A DNA stretch of 64,000 nucleotides from Metabacillus kandeliae. Lineage in GTDB: Bacteria > Bacillota > Bacilli > Bacillales > Bacillaceae. A program made the translations under genes and the position numbers. Shown here piece after piece: positions 1 to 8,296 of this stretch (position 1 is its first letter; each line of letters begins with the position of its first letter). Where the stretch lies: assembly GCF_021166585.1 (NCBI RefSeq), contig NZ_JAJOZE010000009.1, forward strand, positions 1 to 64,000, in the 5' to 3' direction. The notes under the pieces are model-generated. The model saw only the letters and a list, made by a program, of their open reading frames with translations, searched no databases and was not told the DNA's origin.

Positions 1-92
1 CTTTAAATGACAGTTATTTTATAATTATGTAAAACTGCGAACTTTAACTATCATCTAAAACACTTATATAGTAATATATTTGAGAAAGGGTG

Positions 93-1049
93 ATGGTTAT
101 CAGGGACATTTTACATGTAAATTTAGGAATGTTGAAGCAGATTCAGACTGAATCCATTGCCTCTTCTATCCATAACAAGGATTTACTGGAAATTATGTGC
201 ACTTTTCTGAACACAAAAGACCACGCCAATTTTGGCCAGTTAGCCTATGTGCATGGACGCATCTTTGGCGCCAATGAGGAAATAAGTACGAGGCTGGCGG
301 CAGCAATTGAATTGCTTGTTCTTTCCTTTGACATATTTGACGATCTGGAAGATATGGATAATGAAAAAGAACCATGGATGCAAATCAGCCCGTCTATTGC
401 CATGAATGCTGCAAGCCTGCTGTATACCGCAAGCCAGTCCATTCTATCAGAAATGGACAATGGAGACCAGCTCCTGAAGCTTTCAAGCAGACTTTCGATG
501 CAGGCGATGGAAGGACAGCATGAGGATCTGGCTAATTCAGCTGACACCGAAGAAAAATGCCTGGAAATGATGCGTAAAAAATCCGGTTCTCTCATCGCAC
601 TGGCCTGTGCAATGGGTACCTGCTGCGGCAGAAAAGACCCTTTGCCGGAAGTAGAACAATACGCCTATCAAATTGGCATCGCGGCTCAAACGGAAAACGA
701 CTTCAGAGGTTTGTTCAGTACCGAAAAGAATGACATCCGGGCAGAAAAAAACACCCTTGCCCTTCTTTATATTAATCGGCAATTCAACAGCCATTCTGAA
801 GACCTTCTAAAATTTTTCCGCAGCGGCAAAACATTTACAGAGGAATATGGGACCCTTGAAGCTTATAAAACCAAACTATTCAACGCAGGGGTAATCCACT
901 ACCTGAATGTCATAAAACAAATCGCAATCCAGAAGGCATCCAGCATCCTAGATCAGCTACCATTACAAGCAGATCAAATTGGGATTCTAAAGTCTCATTT
1001 GATAATAAACAATAAAAAAGGAGATGAAAAAACATGCAAGAAATCGTAA
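93..1049 (+). CDS. comQ: ComQ isoprenyl transferase, ComX pheromone processing
   Basis: ComQ cleaves the ComX precursor and attaches an isoprenoid to its tryptophan. The protein has the polyprenyl-synthase fold markers: the first Asp-rich motif DDLED (about residue 84) and, later, QTENDFRG at the second-motif position. Alignment from memory with B. subtilis ComQ runs through the whole length. The start is uncertain: GTG at 90 and ATG at 93 both sit tight against AAAGGG (85-90), and ATG 129 would give the length nearest B. subtilis. The 3' end overlaps comX by 16 bp, the arrangement usual for this operon. No degQ is visible in the 90 bp upstream. Identity is sure; specificity towards the local ComX is inferred. 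Confidence 0.93.
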   Translation: MVIRDILHVNLGMLKQIQTESIASSIHNKDLLEIMCTFLNTKDHANFGQLAYVHGRIFGANEEISTRLAAAIELLVLSFDIFDDLEDMDNEKEPWMQISPSIAMNAASLLYTASQSILSEMDNGDQLLKLSSRLSMQAMEGQHEDLANSADTEEKCLEMMRKKSGSLIALACAMGTCCGRKDPLPEVEQYAYQIGIAAQTENDFRGLFSTEKNDIRAEKNTLALLYINRQFNSHSEDLLKFFRSGKTFTEEYGTLEAYKTKLFNAGVIHYLNVIKQIAIQKASSILDQLPLQADQIGILKSHLIINNKKGDEKTCKKS

Positions 1050-1195
1050 ACTATTTAGTAGAAAACCCGGATGTATTGGAGAAGGTTGTTAGCGGTCATG
1101 CTAGTGTTGTGGGTCTTCAGCATGCGGAAGATATGATTGGATTACTTCAGGGGATTTTAAATACTGGTAAAACAGTTGCTACTTACTGGATTTGA
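1034..1195 (+). CDS. comX: ComX quorum-sensing pheromone precursor (53 aa)
   Basis: This short gene encodes the precursor of the extracellular competence pheromone. It begins MQEIVNYLVENPDVLEK, typical of ComX leader regions, and ends TVATYWI, with the single tryptophan (W52) next to last; ComX is known to be isoprenylated on a C-terminal tryptophan. It starts inside the 3' end of comQ, with a GGAGATG ribosome site ten bases upstream, so translation is probably coupled. The mature peptide would be a few residues around W52; length and prenyl group cannot be read from DNA. The sequence defines this strain's pherotype. Confidence 0.93.
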   Translation: MQEIVNYLVENPDVLEKVVSGHASVVGLQHAEDMIGLLQGILNTGKTVATYWI

Positions 1196-1223
1196 TCTGA
1201 TCTAATAGAAAGGATTTACGTAT

Positions 1224-3530
1224 ATGCGGCAAAATTCCAACAAGCTATATATCATCATAATAACGGTAAGCATAATTTTAACAGGGTATGTAGCATATTT
1301 AAATTTAACGTATCCTTTTGTTGGAGCCAACGTAGCATTCAATGATAAAAATCAATTAGTAATAACCGAAGTAGATCCAAATGCCTGGGCTGCTAAAGAA
1401 AACTTGGAAAAGGGAGACATTATTTTAAAAATAAACAAAAATGACCCCCATTTTCATTCTACAATTTATCACTACGGGCTATTGGAACAAGTCACTTCTT
1501 TAGAAATTCAAAATGAGCATGGCATTAAGAGAATCATAAGCAGTCCGGATTCTATAATATTATCATACCAGGGTCTATTTTTATTTGTTATCCCTCTGAT
1601 TCTCTTTTTCCTATGTTTATTTTGTGTTTACTTTGTTTTCAAAACTAATAAAAATTTAAAACTAAAGTCAGCATTTTTATTAAATATATTTTTGCTGTCA
1701 ATAGGTTTGTCATATTTGACAGCTAGTGGCTCTGCAAGGGCGGATTTGTATATGAGATATGCAAATCTCTCCCTTTTTTTACTAGTCCCAGTGTCTTATC
1801 TTCATTTTCTCTATCAATATTTTATTGAACTGGGTAAGAAATTATTTAGTTACAATTTCGTCATACTAAGCTATTTTATTGTTGGATTAAATATATTTAT
1901 TGAAATTACACAAGGTGCTTTCCATTTAAAATATGAATTTTTAAAGGGATTCAACTTATCTTCATTCTTTATTTTAATGACCTTATCACTACTGCTTAAA
2001 ATTATAGGTCTAAAAAAAGTTAAATACTCAGAACAGGAGTACTTTGTAAAAGTGCTCATTATTACAAACATTGTAGCTTTTTCTCCGTTTCTGCTGCTAT
2101 ATATTTTGCCATACATTTTATTTCAGAAATATATTTTCTCTCCGGTTATATTAGCGTCTTTCTTATTGTTAATTCCTTTTTCCTTAGTTTATCAATTTTT
2201 AGCTACTAAAATTTATGATATTGAATTTATATTAGGAAGACTTAGATATTACGCTTTGCTTGCTGTTTTGCCTTCAATAGTTTGTGTAGCAATTATGCTG
2301 ATACTTAAAGATGATGATTCTGATCCAACATTTTTATCAATAAAGCTTTTGATTTATGTGTATTTGGTTATTTTACTTATGTTTTATTTGAAAGAAATTT
2401 TAGATTTTCGTTTTAGGTTTAAAAGATTTTCAGAAAAATACAATTACCAAGACAGTATTTTTAAATATACTAATAGTATAAGAAAAGCGAGTAAATTAGA
2501 TTACGTAATAACAGAACTTAAAAAAACTATTATAGACGTTACTTTAGTCAATAAAGCTTTTCTAGTTCAACTGTACAAAGATAATCAAACGATTTCTTCT
2601 ATTGATAATTTAGAGGAAGAATACAGTCAATACATTACAGATATTGAAAAAGTATCTTCTGAAGTTGGGAAAATTATAGAAGTTGATAAAGGTTTTATCA
2701 TTAATGTAGGTGATACTGACAATAGGGTGTTTATAATAGTTTGCTTATCAATTTTAAACACCCCCCGCCTAACCCGGGACGAAATTTCCTGGCTAAAAAC
2801 CTTGGCCTTCTATACAAACGTTTCACTCGAAAACTTCTTGAAAATAGAACAGCTTATGGACCACCTAGAAACCATCGAGCAAGAAGGAACCAATCCAGCC
2901 TGGCTGACAAAACTGCTGTTTTCTATAGAAGAAAAGCAGCGTTCAAATTTAGCGAAGGATCTGCATGATTCGGTGCTTCAGGATTTGATTTCTCTTAAAA
3001 GGCAGTGTGAGCTTGCTATTGCTGATATGGAGCGTTCTCCAATGGAGCTGAGGGATGATTTGGATGGCATGAATGAAAACATGACCAAAATTATCAATAC
3101 CACAAGAGAAACGTGCCAGGAATTGCGGCCGCAATTGCTGTATGATTTAGGTCTGGTGAAGGCACTGAATAAGCTTGTATCACAGGTTCAGGAAACGGCT
3201 AAGTTTGATATTCGCCTCAATTCAGGAAATTTCCAGGCGACTGTTGATATTGATACACAGCTCAATCTTTACCGTATTGTGCAGGAGCTGCTTTCCAATG
3301 CAAATAAGCACTCGAAAGCGCAAAATGTCCTGATTATGCTTGTCAGCATTAAGGATAAGATTGTCCTGCATTATGAGGACAATGGCGTTGGGTATGACCG
3401 GGGAAGCCTGTCCTACAATACGACAAGCATGGGCCTGTCGGGCATCAGTGAACGGGTAAAAGCCTTAAAGGGCACGCTTACGATCGATACTTCGCCTGGA
3501 AATGGGTTTAAAGCAGTAGTTGAAATATAA
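1224..3530 (+). CDS. comP: ComP membrane sensor histidine kinase
   Basis: ComP senses ComX and phosphorylates ComA. In order: an N-terminal membrane helix (residues 8-27), a PDZ-like extracytoplasmic segment (about 30-105), a block of further membrane helices up to about 390, a linker, and a HisKA_3/HATPase kinase. H581 lies in LAKDLHDSVLQD; the N box is QELLSNANKHS and the ATP lid has DNGVGYD and GLSGISERV. The length of 768 residues is usual. The first two thirds are strongly AT-rich and the last third is not, with a visible change near position 2755; this matches the known mosaic of the comQXP specificity region. A hairpin with a T-tract follows. Confidence 0.95.
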   Translation: MRQNSNKLYIIIITVSIILTGYVAYLNLTYPFVGANVAFNDKNQLVITEVDPNAWAAKENLEKGDIILKINKNDPHFHSTIYHYGLLEQVTSLEIQNEHGIKRIISSPDSIILSYQGLFLFVIPLILFFLCLFCVYFVFKTNKNLKLKSAFLLNIFLLSIGLSYLTASGSARADLYMRYANLSLFLLVPVSYLHFLYQYFIELGKKLFSYNFVILSYFIVGLNIFIEITQGAFHLKYEFLKGFNLSSFFILMTLSLLLKIIGLKKVKYSEQEYFVKVLIITNIVAFSPFLLLYILPYILFQKYIFSPVILASFLLLIPFSLVYQFLATKIYDIEFILGRLRYYALLAVLPSIVCVAIMLILKDDDSDPTFLSIKLLIYVYLVILLMFYLKEILDFRFRFKRFSEKYNYQDSIFKYTNSIRKASKLDYVITELKKTIIDVTLVNKAFLVQLYKDNQTISSIDNLEEEYSQYITDIEKVSSEVGKIIEVDKGFIINVGDTDNRVFIIVCLSILNTPRLTRDEISWLKTLAFYTNVSLENFLKIEQLMDHLETIEQEGTNPAWLTKLLFSIEEKQRSNLAKDLHDSVLQDLISLKRQCELAIADMERSPMELRDDLDGMNENMTKIINTTRETCQELRPQLLYDLGLVKALNKLVSQVQETAKFDIRLNSGNFQATVDIDTQLNLYRIVQELLSNANKHSKAQNVLIMLVSIKDKIVLHYEDNGVGYDRGSLSYNTTSMGLSGISERVKALKGTLTIDTSPGNGFKAVVEI

Positions 3531-3540
3531 AATTTGTCAT

Positions 3541-3571
3541 AAAAGACTTGGCTTAGGCCGAGTCTTTTTTA
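3541..3571 (+). terminator. Hairpin terminator between comP and comA
   Basis: An AAAAGACT...GGC stem, TTAG loop and complementary arm are followed by TTTTTT. It would separate comP from comA or attenuate read-through, implying that comA also has its own promoter. Confidence 0.75.
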
Positions 3572-3609
3572 TAAAATAGAACTAAGTGTGCAGAGAGAGG
3601 TGAGGGGTT

Positions 3610-4251
3610 ATGATACATATATTGGTTGTGGATGACCATCCTGCTGTCAGGGAAGGGACAAGAGCTATTCTTGAAACAGATCCTGAAGTAAAGGTCGATT
3701 TTTTAAACCCGCCTTTTACCGTGGCTGCTATGGAAAAAGCAGATTTCACTCCATATGATGTGATTCTTATGGATATGAACCTTGGGGACATCAATGGAAT
3801 GGAGCTTTCCAAAGGCATCATTCGAAAAACAGATGATTGCAAAATTATATTATACACAGGATATGATGTTGAGGATTATTTTGATGAAGCTATCAGAATG
3901 GGTATTCATGGAGCAATCAGCAAAACAGAGACAAAAGAAAAGATTCTTCAGTATATCCGAACATCCCTAAACAATGAAATTATCCTGAACTATGATTATT
4001 TCCGAAATGTGCTGTCCCAGCAAAAGGTGAAAAAAACGGACCAGCCTGTAGATCATGAACAGCTCAGCGCAAGGGAAAAGTCCATCCTTCATGAAGTGGA
4101 AAAAGGCCTTACAAATCAGGAAATTGCTGATAAGCTGCATCTGAGCAAGCGTTCCATTGAATACAGCCTGACGGCTATATTTAATAAATTAAATGTTGGC
4201 TCCAGGACAGAAGCAGTTCTGATTGCCAAATCCGAAGGAACAATAGACTGA
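3610..4251 (+). CDS. comA: ComA response regulator, competence
   Basis: ComA is the NarL/LuxR-type response regulator phosphorylated by ComP; in B. subtilis it activates srfA and other quorum-controlled genes. The receiver domain (1-120) carries the acidic pair in VVDDHP, the phosphoacceptor D55 in LMDMNL and the conserved lysine in SKTETKEK. The C-terminal helix-turn-helix (about 148-210) contains LTNQEIADKLHLSKRSIEYSL. The start ATG follows an AGAGAGGTGAGGGG ribosome site. The stop codon lies in the loop of its own terminator. Length (213) and D55 match B. subtilis ComA. Confidence 0.95.
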   Translation: MIHILVVDDHPAVREGTRAILETDPEVKVDFLNPPFTVAAMEKADFTPYDVILMDMNLGDINGMELSKGIIRKTDDCKIILYTGYDVEDYFDEAIRMGIHGAISKTETKEKILQYIRTSLNNEIILNYDYFRNVLSQQKVKKTDQPVDHEQLSAREKSILHEVEKGLTNQEIADKLHLSKRSIEYSLTAIFNKLNVGSRTEAVLIAKSEGTID

Positions 4252-4267
4252 GGTCTATTGTTTTTTG
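4241..4267 (+). terminator. comA terminator
   Basis: CAATAGAC and GTCTATTG form a perfect 8-bp stem followed by TTTTTT. The comA stop codon TGA forms part of the loop. Confidence 0.85.
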
Positions 4268-4439
4268 CTGCAAAACTGAATACATATTCATTTTTTTGGA
4301 GGAGTTCGCACTCAATAAAACGAATAGGTTAAGAAGAACCTTTACAAAAGTCATACATAGGCTCAATATTCACATGATGTTCATCCTTTAAGATGAAAAC
4401 TAACTGTTTGAAGGATGATAACGTTTTTAGGGGGATGGG

Positions 4440-4523
4440 ATGGACATCATGGCAGTGTGGCCGGTATTGCTCCTGATTGGGCTGTATTTCTTTTTTGTCG
4501 TAACGGTTCTGAAGAAAGACTAA
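4440..4523 (+). CDS. Small membrane peptide, 27 aa, unknown
   Basis: This short open frame encodes MDIMAVWPVLLLIGL followed by YFFFVVTVLKKD: one hydrophobic helix and a positively charged C-terminus. A run of five Gs (4430-4434) lies at ribosome-site distance, and the yuxO ribosome site begins just after its stop. A 7-bp inverted repeat (CATCCTT at 4382, AAGGATG at 4411) lies upstream. I do not recognise a family. The helix, the ribosome site and coupling-distance spacing to yuxO argue that it is translated; a chance ORF is the alternative. Confidence 0.5.
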   Translation: MDIMAVWPVLLLIGLYFFFVVTVLKKD

Positions 4524-4541
4524 TGGCAAAGGGGAATCAGC

Positions 4542-4925
4542 ATGAATACTGAAAATACATTAATCAGCAACCTTGGAATTGAAATTTTGGAAGTAACTGA
4601 CAATGGCGTTAAAGCGACGATGCCTGTTGATGAAAGGACGCATCAGCCCTTTGGCATTTTGCATGGCGGAGCGAGCGTGGCTTTGGCCGAGACGGTTGCG
4701 AGCATTGGGGCCTTTCATTTCATTGATCAGGAAACAGAAATTTGTGTGGGGCTTGAAATTAATGCCAATCATATCAGGGGAAAGAAAAGCGGTGTTGTGA
4801 CGGCTTACGGTACTCCTTCCCATGTAGGGAAAACAACCATGGTGTGGGAAATTAAAATTGTAGATGAAGAGGACAAGCTGATCTGCCTTTCCAGGTGCAC
4901 GATGGCGGTTCTAAAGAAAAAATAG
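4542..4925 (+). CDS. yuxO: Hotdog-fold thioesterase YuxO
   Basis: A 127-residue PaaI/YbgC-type hotdog thioesterase that hydrolyses an acyl-CoA-like thioester; family members include 1,4-dihydroxy-2-naphthoyl-CoA hydrolases. The hallmark is HQPFGILHGGASVALAE (about 30-46), with the conserved HGG turn and the acidic residue in the following helix. AAAGGGG precedes the ATG. In B. subtilis the same gene lies directly downstream of comA, as here. No sign of damage. The physiological substrate is not established. Confidence 0.88.
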   Translation: MNTENTLISNLGIEILEVTDNGVKATMPVDERTHQPFGILHGGASVALAETVASIGAFHFIDQETEICVGLEINANHIRGKKSGVVTAYGTPSHVGKTTMVWEIKIVDEEDKLICLSRCTMAVLKKK

Positions 4926-4957
4926 AGAGCAGGGGGAATCATTCCCTGCTCTCTTTC
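4924..4957. terminator. Bidirectional terminator, yuxO / mrpG
   Basis: AGAGAGCAGGG and CCCTGCTCTCT form an 11-bp stem, with T-rich sequence on the right and the yuxO end on the left. The two convergent genes share it; the mrpG stop codon lies inside. Confidence 0.85.
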
Positions 4958-5295
4958 CTTTTTTTCTCCTTTAAATCATCTTGTACGCTATGCTTCCATA
5001 ATGGGATGCCGATGTTATAGGCTGCTCTCATGATAAGATGACCGGCAACAGGGGAGGTAATAAAGACAAAAATAATACCCAGAATAATTTTCGAATTGAT
5101 TTCTCCTTTTAACAGCCAGAAATAGAGAAACACACCGAGTAAAAGGCTTAGCACACCGAGTGTAGCGCTTTTAGAGGCCGCGTGGTTTCTTGTATAAGGA
5201 TCCGGCAGTCTCAGGACTCCAATTGCAGCAGCAAGGCTTAGGAAGGCCCCCTGCAGCACCAGAAAGCCGACAATAAATTTACTTATCTCGGTCAT
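4939..5295 (-). CDS. mrpG: Mrp antiporter subunit G
   Basis: A small three-helix membrane subunit (118 aa) of the Mrp multisubunit Na+(K+)/H+ antiporter, which exports sodium and keeps the cytoplasm near neutral under alkali or salt. Family signature: GVLRLPDPYTRNHAASKSA (about 25-43), found in MnhG/MrpG proteins. The start overlaps the 3' end of mrpF by 17 bp, indicating translational coupling. It is the last gene of the operon and ends in the shared terminator. Confidence 0.95.
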   Translation of the reverse strand: MTEISKFIVGFLVLQGAFLSLAAAIGVLRLPDPYTRNHAASKSATLGVLSLLLGVFLYFWLLKGEINSKIILGIIFVFITSPVAGHLIMRAAYNIGIPLWKHSVQDDLKEKKRKESRE

Positions 5296-5563
5296 TTTCT
5301 ATAATCTCTCCCTTCTCAAGAAATTTAGAGAAGGCAACAGTTCCTATAAAGGCGAGAACACCTAATAGAAGAATGACTTCTAAGAAGGCATCTGTGTTCA
5401 TCACAATAGAAAAGATGGCAGTAATGCCGATCAAGTTAATGCCGATTGCGTCGAGTGAAATAATTCTGTCTGGTACAGTCGGGCCTTTGACAAGCCTGTA
5501 AAAATACATCAGCGTTGAAATCGCCACGATCACAAGCGACAGTCCCATAACCCATTCAAACAT
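5279..5563 (-). CDS. mrpF: Mrp antiporter subunit F
   Basis: A 94-residue subunit with three predicted membrane helices and the MrpF signature RLVKGPTVPDRIISLDAIG (about 22-40). In B. subtilis MrpF is also linked to cholate and Na+ efflux. It overlaps mrpG at its 3' end and abuts mrpE by one base, so it is part of the coupled mrp operon. Length is normal. Confidence 0.95.
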   Translation of the reverse strand: MFEWVMGLSLVIVAISTLMYFYRLVKGPTVPDRIISLDAIGINLIGITAIFSIVMNTDAFLEVILLLGVLAFIGTVAFSKFLEKGEIIENDRDK

Positions 5564-6039
5564 TACCTGCTCACCTCCATGATGGCTTTTTCAAAGGAAT
5601 TCCTGATATCCTCTCTCGCCTTATCAGCATCATCCATATCCATCGCGTGAATATAGAGAATTTTATTATCATCAGACACTTCCACAACAAGCGTTCCAGG
5701 CGTCAGTGTAATGAGATTGGACAATACCGTGATCTCCCAGGGCTTTTCCAGGTTTGTTTCATAGGCGAAAATGCCGGGGCTTGCTTTGATCTTCGGTGCG
5801 AGCACCACTTTCAGCACGGACAGATTTGCAAGCAGCAATTCTTTAATAAAGATGGCAAGCAAACTGAACGCAGCAAAAATGTTATACACATAGTAGCGTC
5901 TGCTGAAGGCCCGCCTCATAGCGAAAATGATCAGAAGACCCAGAAAATAGCCAGTTAAAAAAGCAGCAGTACTGGTATCCGACTGCAGAAACATCCAGAT
6001 GCAAGCAATCAAAAAATTCAGCAGTATTTGTATGGCCAT
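5563..6039 (-). CDS. mrpE: Mrp antiporter subunit E
   Basis: A 158-residue MnhE/MrpE subunit. Hydrophobic helices occupy about 1-75, followed by a cytoplasmic part with the family motif NLITLTPGTLVVEVS and the C-terminal IHAMDMDD stretch. A 7-bp gap separates it from mrpD, the only non-overlapping junction in the operon. Complete and unremarkable. Confidence 0.95.
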   Translation of the reverse strand: MAIQILLNFLIACIWMFLQSDTSTAAFLTGYFLGLLIIFAMRRAFSRRYYVYNIFAAFSLLAIFIKELLLANLSVLKVVLAPKIKASPGIFAYETNLEKPWEITVLSNLITLTPGTLVVEVSDDNKILYIHAMDMDDADKAREDIRNSFEKAIMEVSR

Positions 6040-6046
6040 TTAGCAT

Positions 6047-7534
6047 CTACTCCTTCAGCACAGCATCGATATAGATTGTTGGATCATTGAGCACTTCAGC
6101 GGCCTGTGTGATAAAGGGAGCAGCGAATTCAGTTCCCAGTCCGTACAGCACAGAGACTGCGAGCAGCAGGGCGGCCGGAAAGAGCACCGGCTTGATTACA
6201 CCCTTTTGAGGAGCAGGCTTTTCTTCTCCCCAAAAAGCTCTGATGAAAATCCTCATCATTGACTGCAAAATAAAAAGACTGGATAAAAGAACAACAAGTG
6301 CCATTCCATAATGACCTGCTTCAAATCCGCCCTGGACAATTTTCAGCTTACCGATAAAGCCGCTGAATGGAGGAATTCCGGCCAGTGACAATGCAGCAAT
6401 AAAGAACATCCAGGCAAGCGCAGGGTGGCTCTTTATTAATCCGCCCATCTGCTTAATTTGACTTGTTCCAGCAACAGCCGCAATGCTGCCGGCCAAAAGA
6501 AACAGTGTACCTTTGATAACAATATCGTGAAGAAGGTAATAAATGGAGCCTTCGAGAGCAGCTGGTGTTGCAGCAGCTACGCCGAACAGGATCACACCGA
6601 TCGCCGTCACGATGTTGTAAATGACAATTTTCTTCACGTCCCAATAAGAAAGAGAGCCAATCACACCAAACAGGATCGTCAGAGCGGCGAGCCATGCAAG
6701 CACTTCATGTGTGACTCCTTTATCGTGAATAAAGATCAGTGTATAAACTCTTGTAATGGAATAAACACCGACCTTTGTCAATAAAGCGCCAAAGAGAGCG
6801 GTAACGGCTGCTGGCGGTGCTTCATATGAACCCGGCAGCCAGAAATAGAACGGGAAAATGGCTCCCTTTATACCAAATACAACTAGCAAAAGGATAGCGA
6901 TTACGGTTAACAGACCGCTCTGCCCATTTTCAGAAAGCTTTTGGCTTAAATCAGCCATATTCAATGTGCCTGTGATGGCATAGAGATAAGCAACCGTAAT
7001 GACAAACAAAGCTGAAGCCACAACATTAATGACAATGTACTTAATGGATTCTCTCAGCTGGATTTTCGTGCCTCCGAGAACAATAAGCAGATAGGAAGCC
7101 ATTAAAAGAACTTCGAAAAAGACAAATAGATTGAAGATATCCCCTGTTAAAAATGCGCCTGTTATTCCAGCGATCAAAAAGTGAACACCGGAATGATAAA
7201 AGAAAACTTCCCTGTCTCTTCCTACAGTGTGAAAGGAATAAAGAACAGCCGCAAAACAAACAAGATTTGATGTGACCAGGAGAAGACTGGCATACATATC
7301 TGCCACAAACACAATTCCGAACGGAGCTTTCCAGCCCCCAATCTCCTCAATTTGAATGCCGTTTGCATGCACATCTGCAGCAAGCAGAATGGACAAAATC
7401 AGCGTTATAAGAGAGGCGCCTGCGCTGATCCATCTTTGCAGGACAACTTTTCTGCTGAAAAAGATCAGCAGAACGGCTGTCAGAAGAGGGACAAGCAGGG
7501 GCAGCATCACAAGAGGATTACTCATGGCCTTCAC
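6047..7534 (-). CDS. mrpD: Mrp antiporter subunit D
   Basis: The NuoN/NuoL-like proton-translocating membrane subunit (495 aa, about 14 helices). It has conserved intramembrane lysines and prolines typical of the family, e.g. [19 protein letters not shown] and [16 protein letters not shown]. Together with MrpA it forms the proton/sodium path of the complex. It starts inside mrpC (17-bp overlap). No interruption. Confidence 0.95.
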   Translation of the reverse strand: MKAMSNPLVMLPLLVPLLTAVLLIFFSRKVVLQRWISAGASLITLILSILLAADVHANGIQIEEIGGWKAPFGIVFVADMYASLLLVTSNLVCFAAVLYSFHTVGRDREVFFYHSGVHFLIAGITGAFLTGDIFNLFVFFEVLLMASYLLIVLGGTKIQLRESIKYIVINVVASALFVITVAYLYAITGTLNMADLSQKLSENGQSGLLTVIAILLLVVFGIKGAIFPFYFWLPGSYEAPPAAVTALFGALLTKVGVYSITRVYTLIFIHDKGVTHEVLAWLAALTILFGVIGSLSYWDVKKIVIYNIVTAIGVILFGVAAATPAALEGSIYYLLHDIVIKGTLFLLAGSIAAVAGTSQIKQMGGLIKSHPALAWMFFIAALSLAGIPPFSGFIGKLKIVQGGFEAGHYGMALVVLLSSLFILQSMMRIFIRAFWGEEKPAPQKGVIKPVLFPAALLLAVSVLYGLGTEFAAPFITQAAEVLNDPTIYIDAVLKE

Positions 7535-7859
7535 GCCCCCTCATATGATCCAGATTATCAGTACCAAGTTCCTGATAGGATCTGTAAGCCAGGACCAGCA
7601 AAAAAGAGGTGACCCCGAAGCTGATGACGATTGCGGTTAAAATCAGCGCCTGTGGCAGCGGATCAACATAAGAAGCCGCGTGTTCACCGAGCAGAGGGGC
7701 GGCTCCTTTTTTAAGCCCTCCCATTGTTAAAATGAGAAGATGGGCTCCATGGCTTAAAAGAGCCGTGCCAATAATAATCCTGAGCAGGCTTTTTGATAAT
7801 AGAAGATAAACAGAAACCATAAAAAGAAATCCGCATACAAAACACATTAAAATCTCCAT
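7518..7859 (-). CDS. mrpC: Mrp antiporter subunit C
   Basis: A 113-residue NuoK-like subunit with three membrane helices. The family motif [14 protein letters not shown] (about 30-43) and the [15 protein letters not shown] stretch are clear. It overlaps mrpD and abuts mrpB by a single base, consistent with a fixed translation ratio. Confidence 0.95.
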   Translation of the reverse strand: MEILMCFVCGFLFMVSVYLLLSKSLLRIIIGTALLSHGAHLLILTMGGLKKGAAPLLGEHAASYVDPLPQALILTAIVISFGVTSFLLVLAYRSYQELGTDNLDHMRGREGHE

Positions 7860-8296
7860 TATTCTGTCTCTCCAATCGTTTGAATAATGGTCATCGTGAC
7901 TCCGACCACAACGAGGTAAACACCGAAGTCAAACAGCGTGGCTGTTGCCAGTTCAATTTCTCCCAAAAACGGAATATGAACAGGGCCATGCCAGTGCTTT
8001 AAAAAGGGCATGCCGTAGAGAAGAGAACCTATACCGGTTCCTATTGCAGCAAGCAGGCCGAAAGCTGTGACGTAAAGATAATTGACTGGAAGAATGCTTG
8101 CTGCCGTTTTCACATCAAAAGCAAGGAGCAGAAGGACTATCGCTGAGGATGTCATCAGGCCGCCGATAAATCCTCCTCCAGGAGTATAATGTCCGCTGAA
8201 AAACAAGTGAACAGAGTAGATGACAATGATAAAAAACACAGTTTGAACCGTTGTCTGGAGGATCACGTCATTTGTTTTCCGATTTGTGCGCCTCAA
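7859..8296 (-). CDS. mrpB: Mrp antiporter subunit B
   Basis: A 145-residue MnhB-type membrane protein with four helices. The signature [17 protein letters not shown] (about 29-45) is characteristic. In the family the same fold can also be fused to MrpA; here it is separate, as in the seven-gene group 1 operons. It overlaps mrpA by 4 bp (ATGA type). Confidence 0.95.
   Translation of the reverse strand: MRRTNRKTNDVILQTTVQTVFFIIVIYSVHLFFSGHYTPGGGFIGGLMTSSAIVLLLLAFDVKTAASILPVNYLYVTAFGLLAAIGTGIGSLLYGMPFLKHWHGPVHIPFLGEIELATATLFDFGVYLVVVGVTMTIIQTIGETE

Noticed and set aside
1-89. degQ upstream of comQ
   Set aside because: No DegQ-like frame or known motif in these bases; degQ, if present, lies outside the window.
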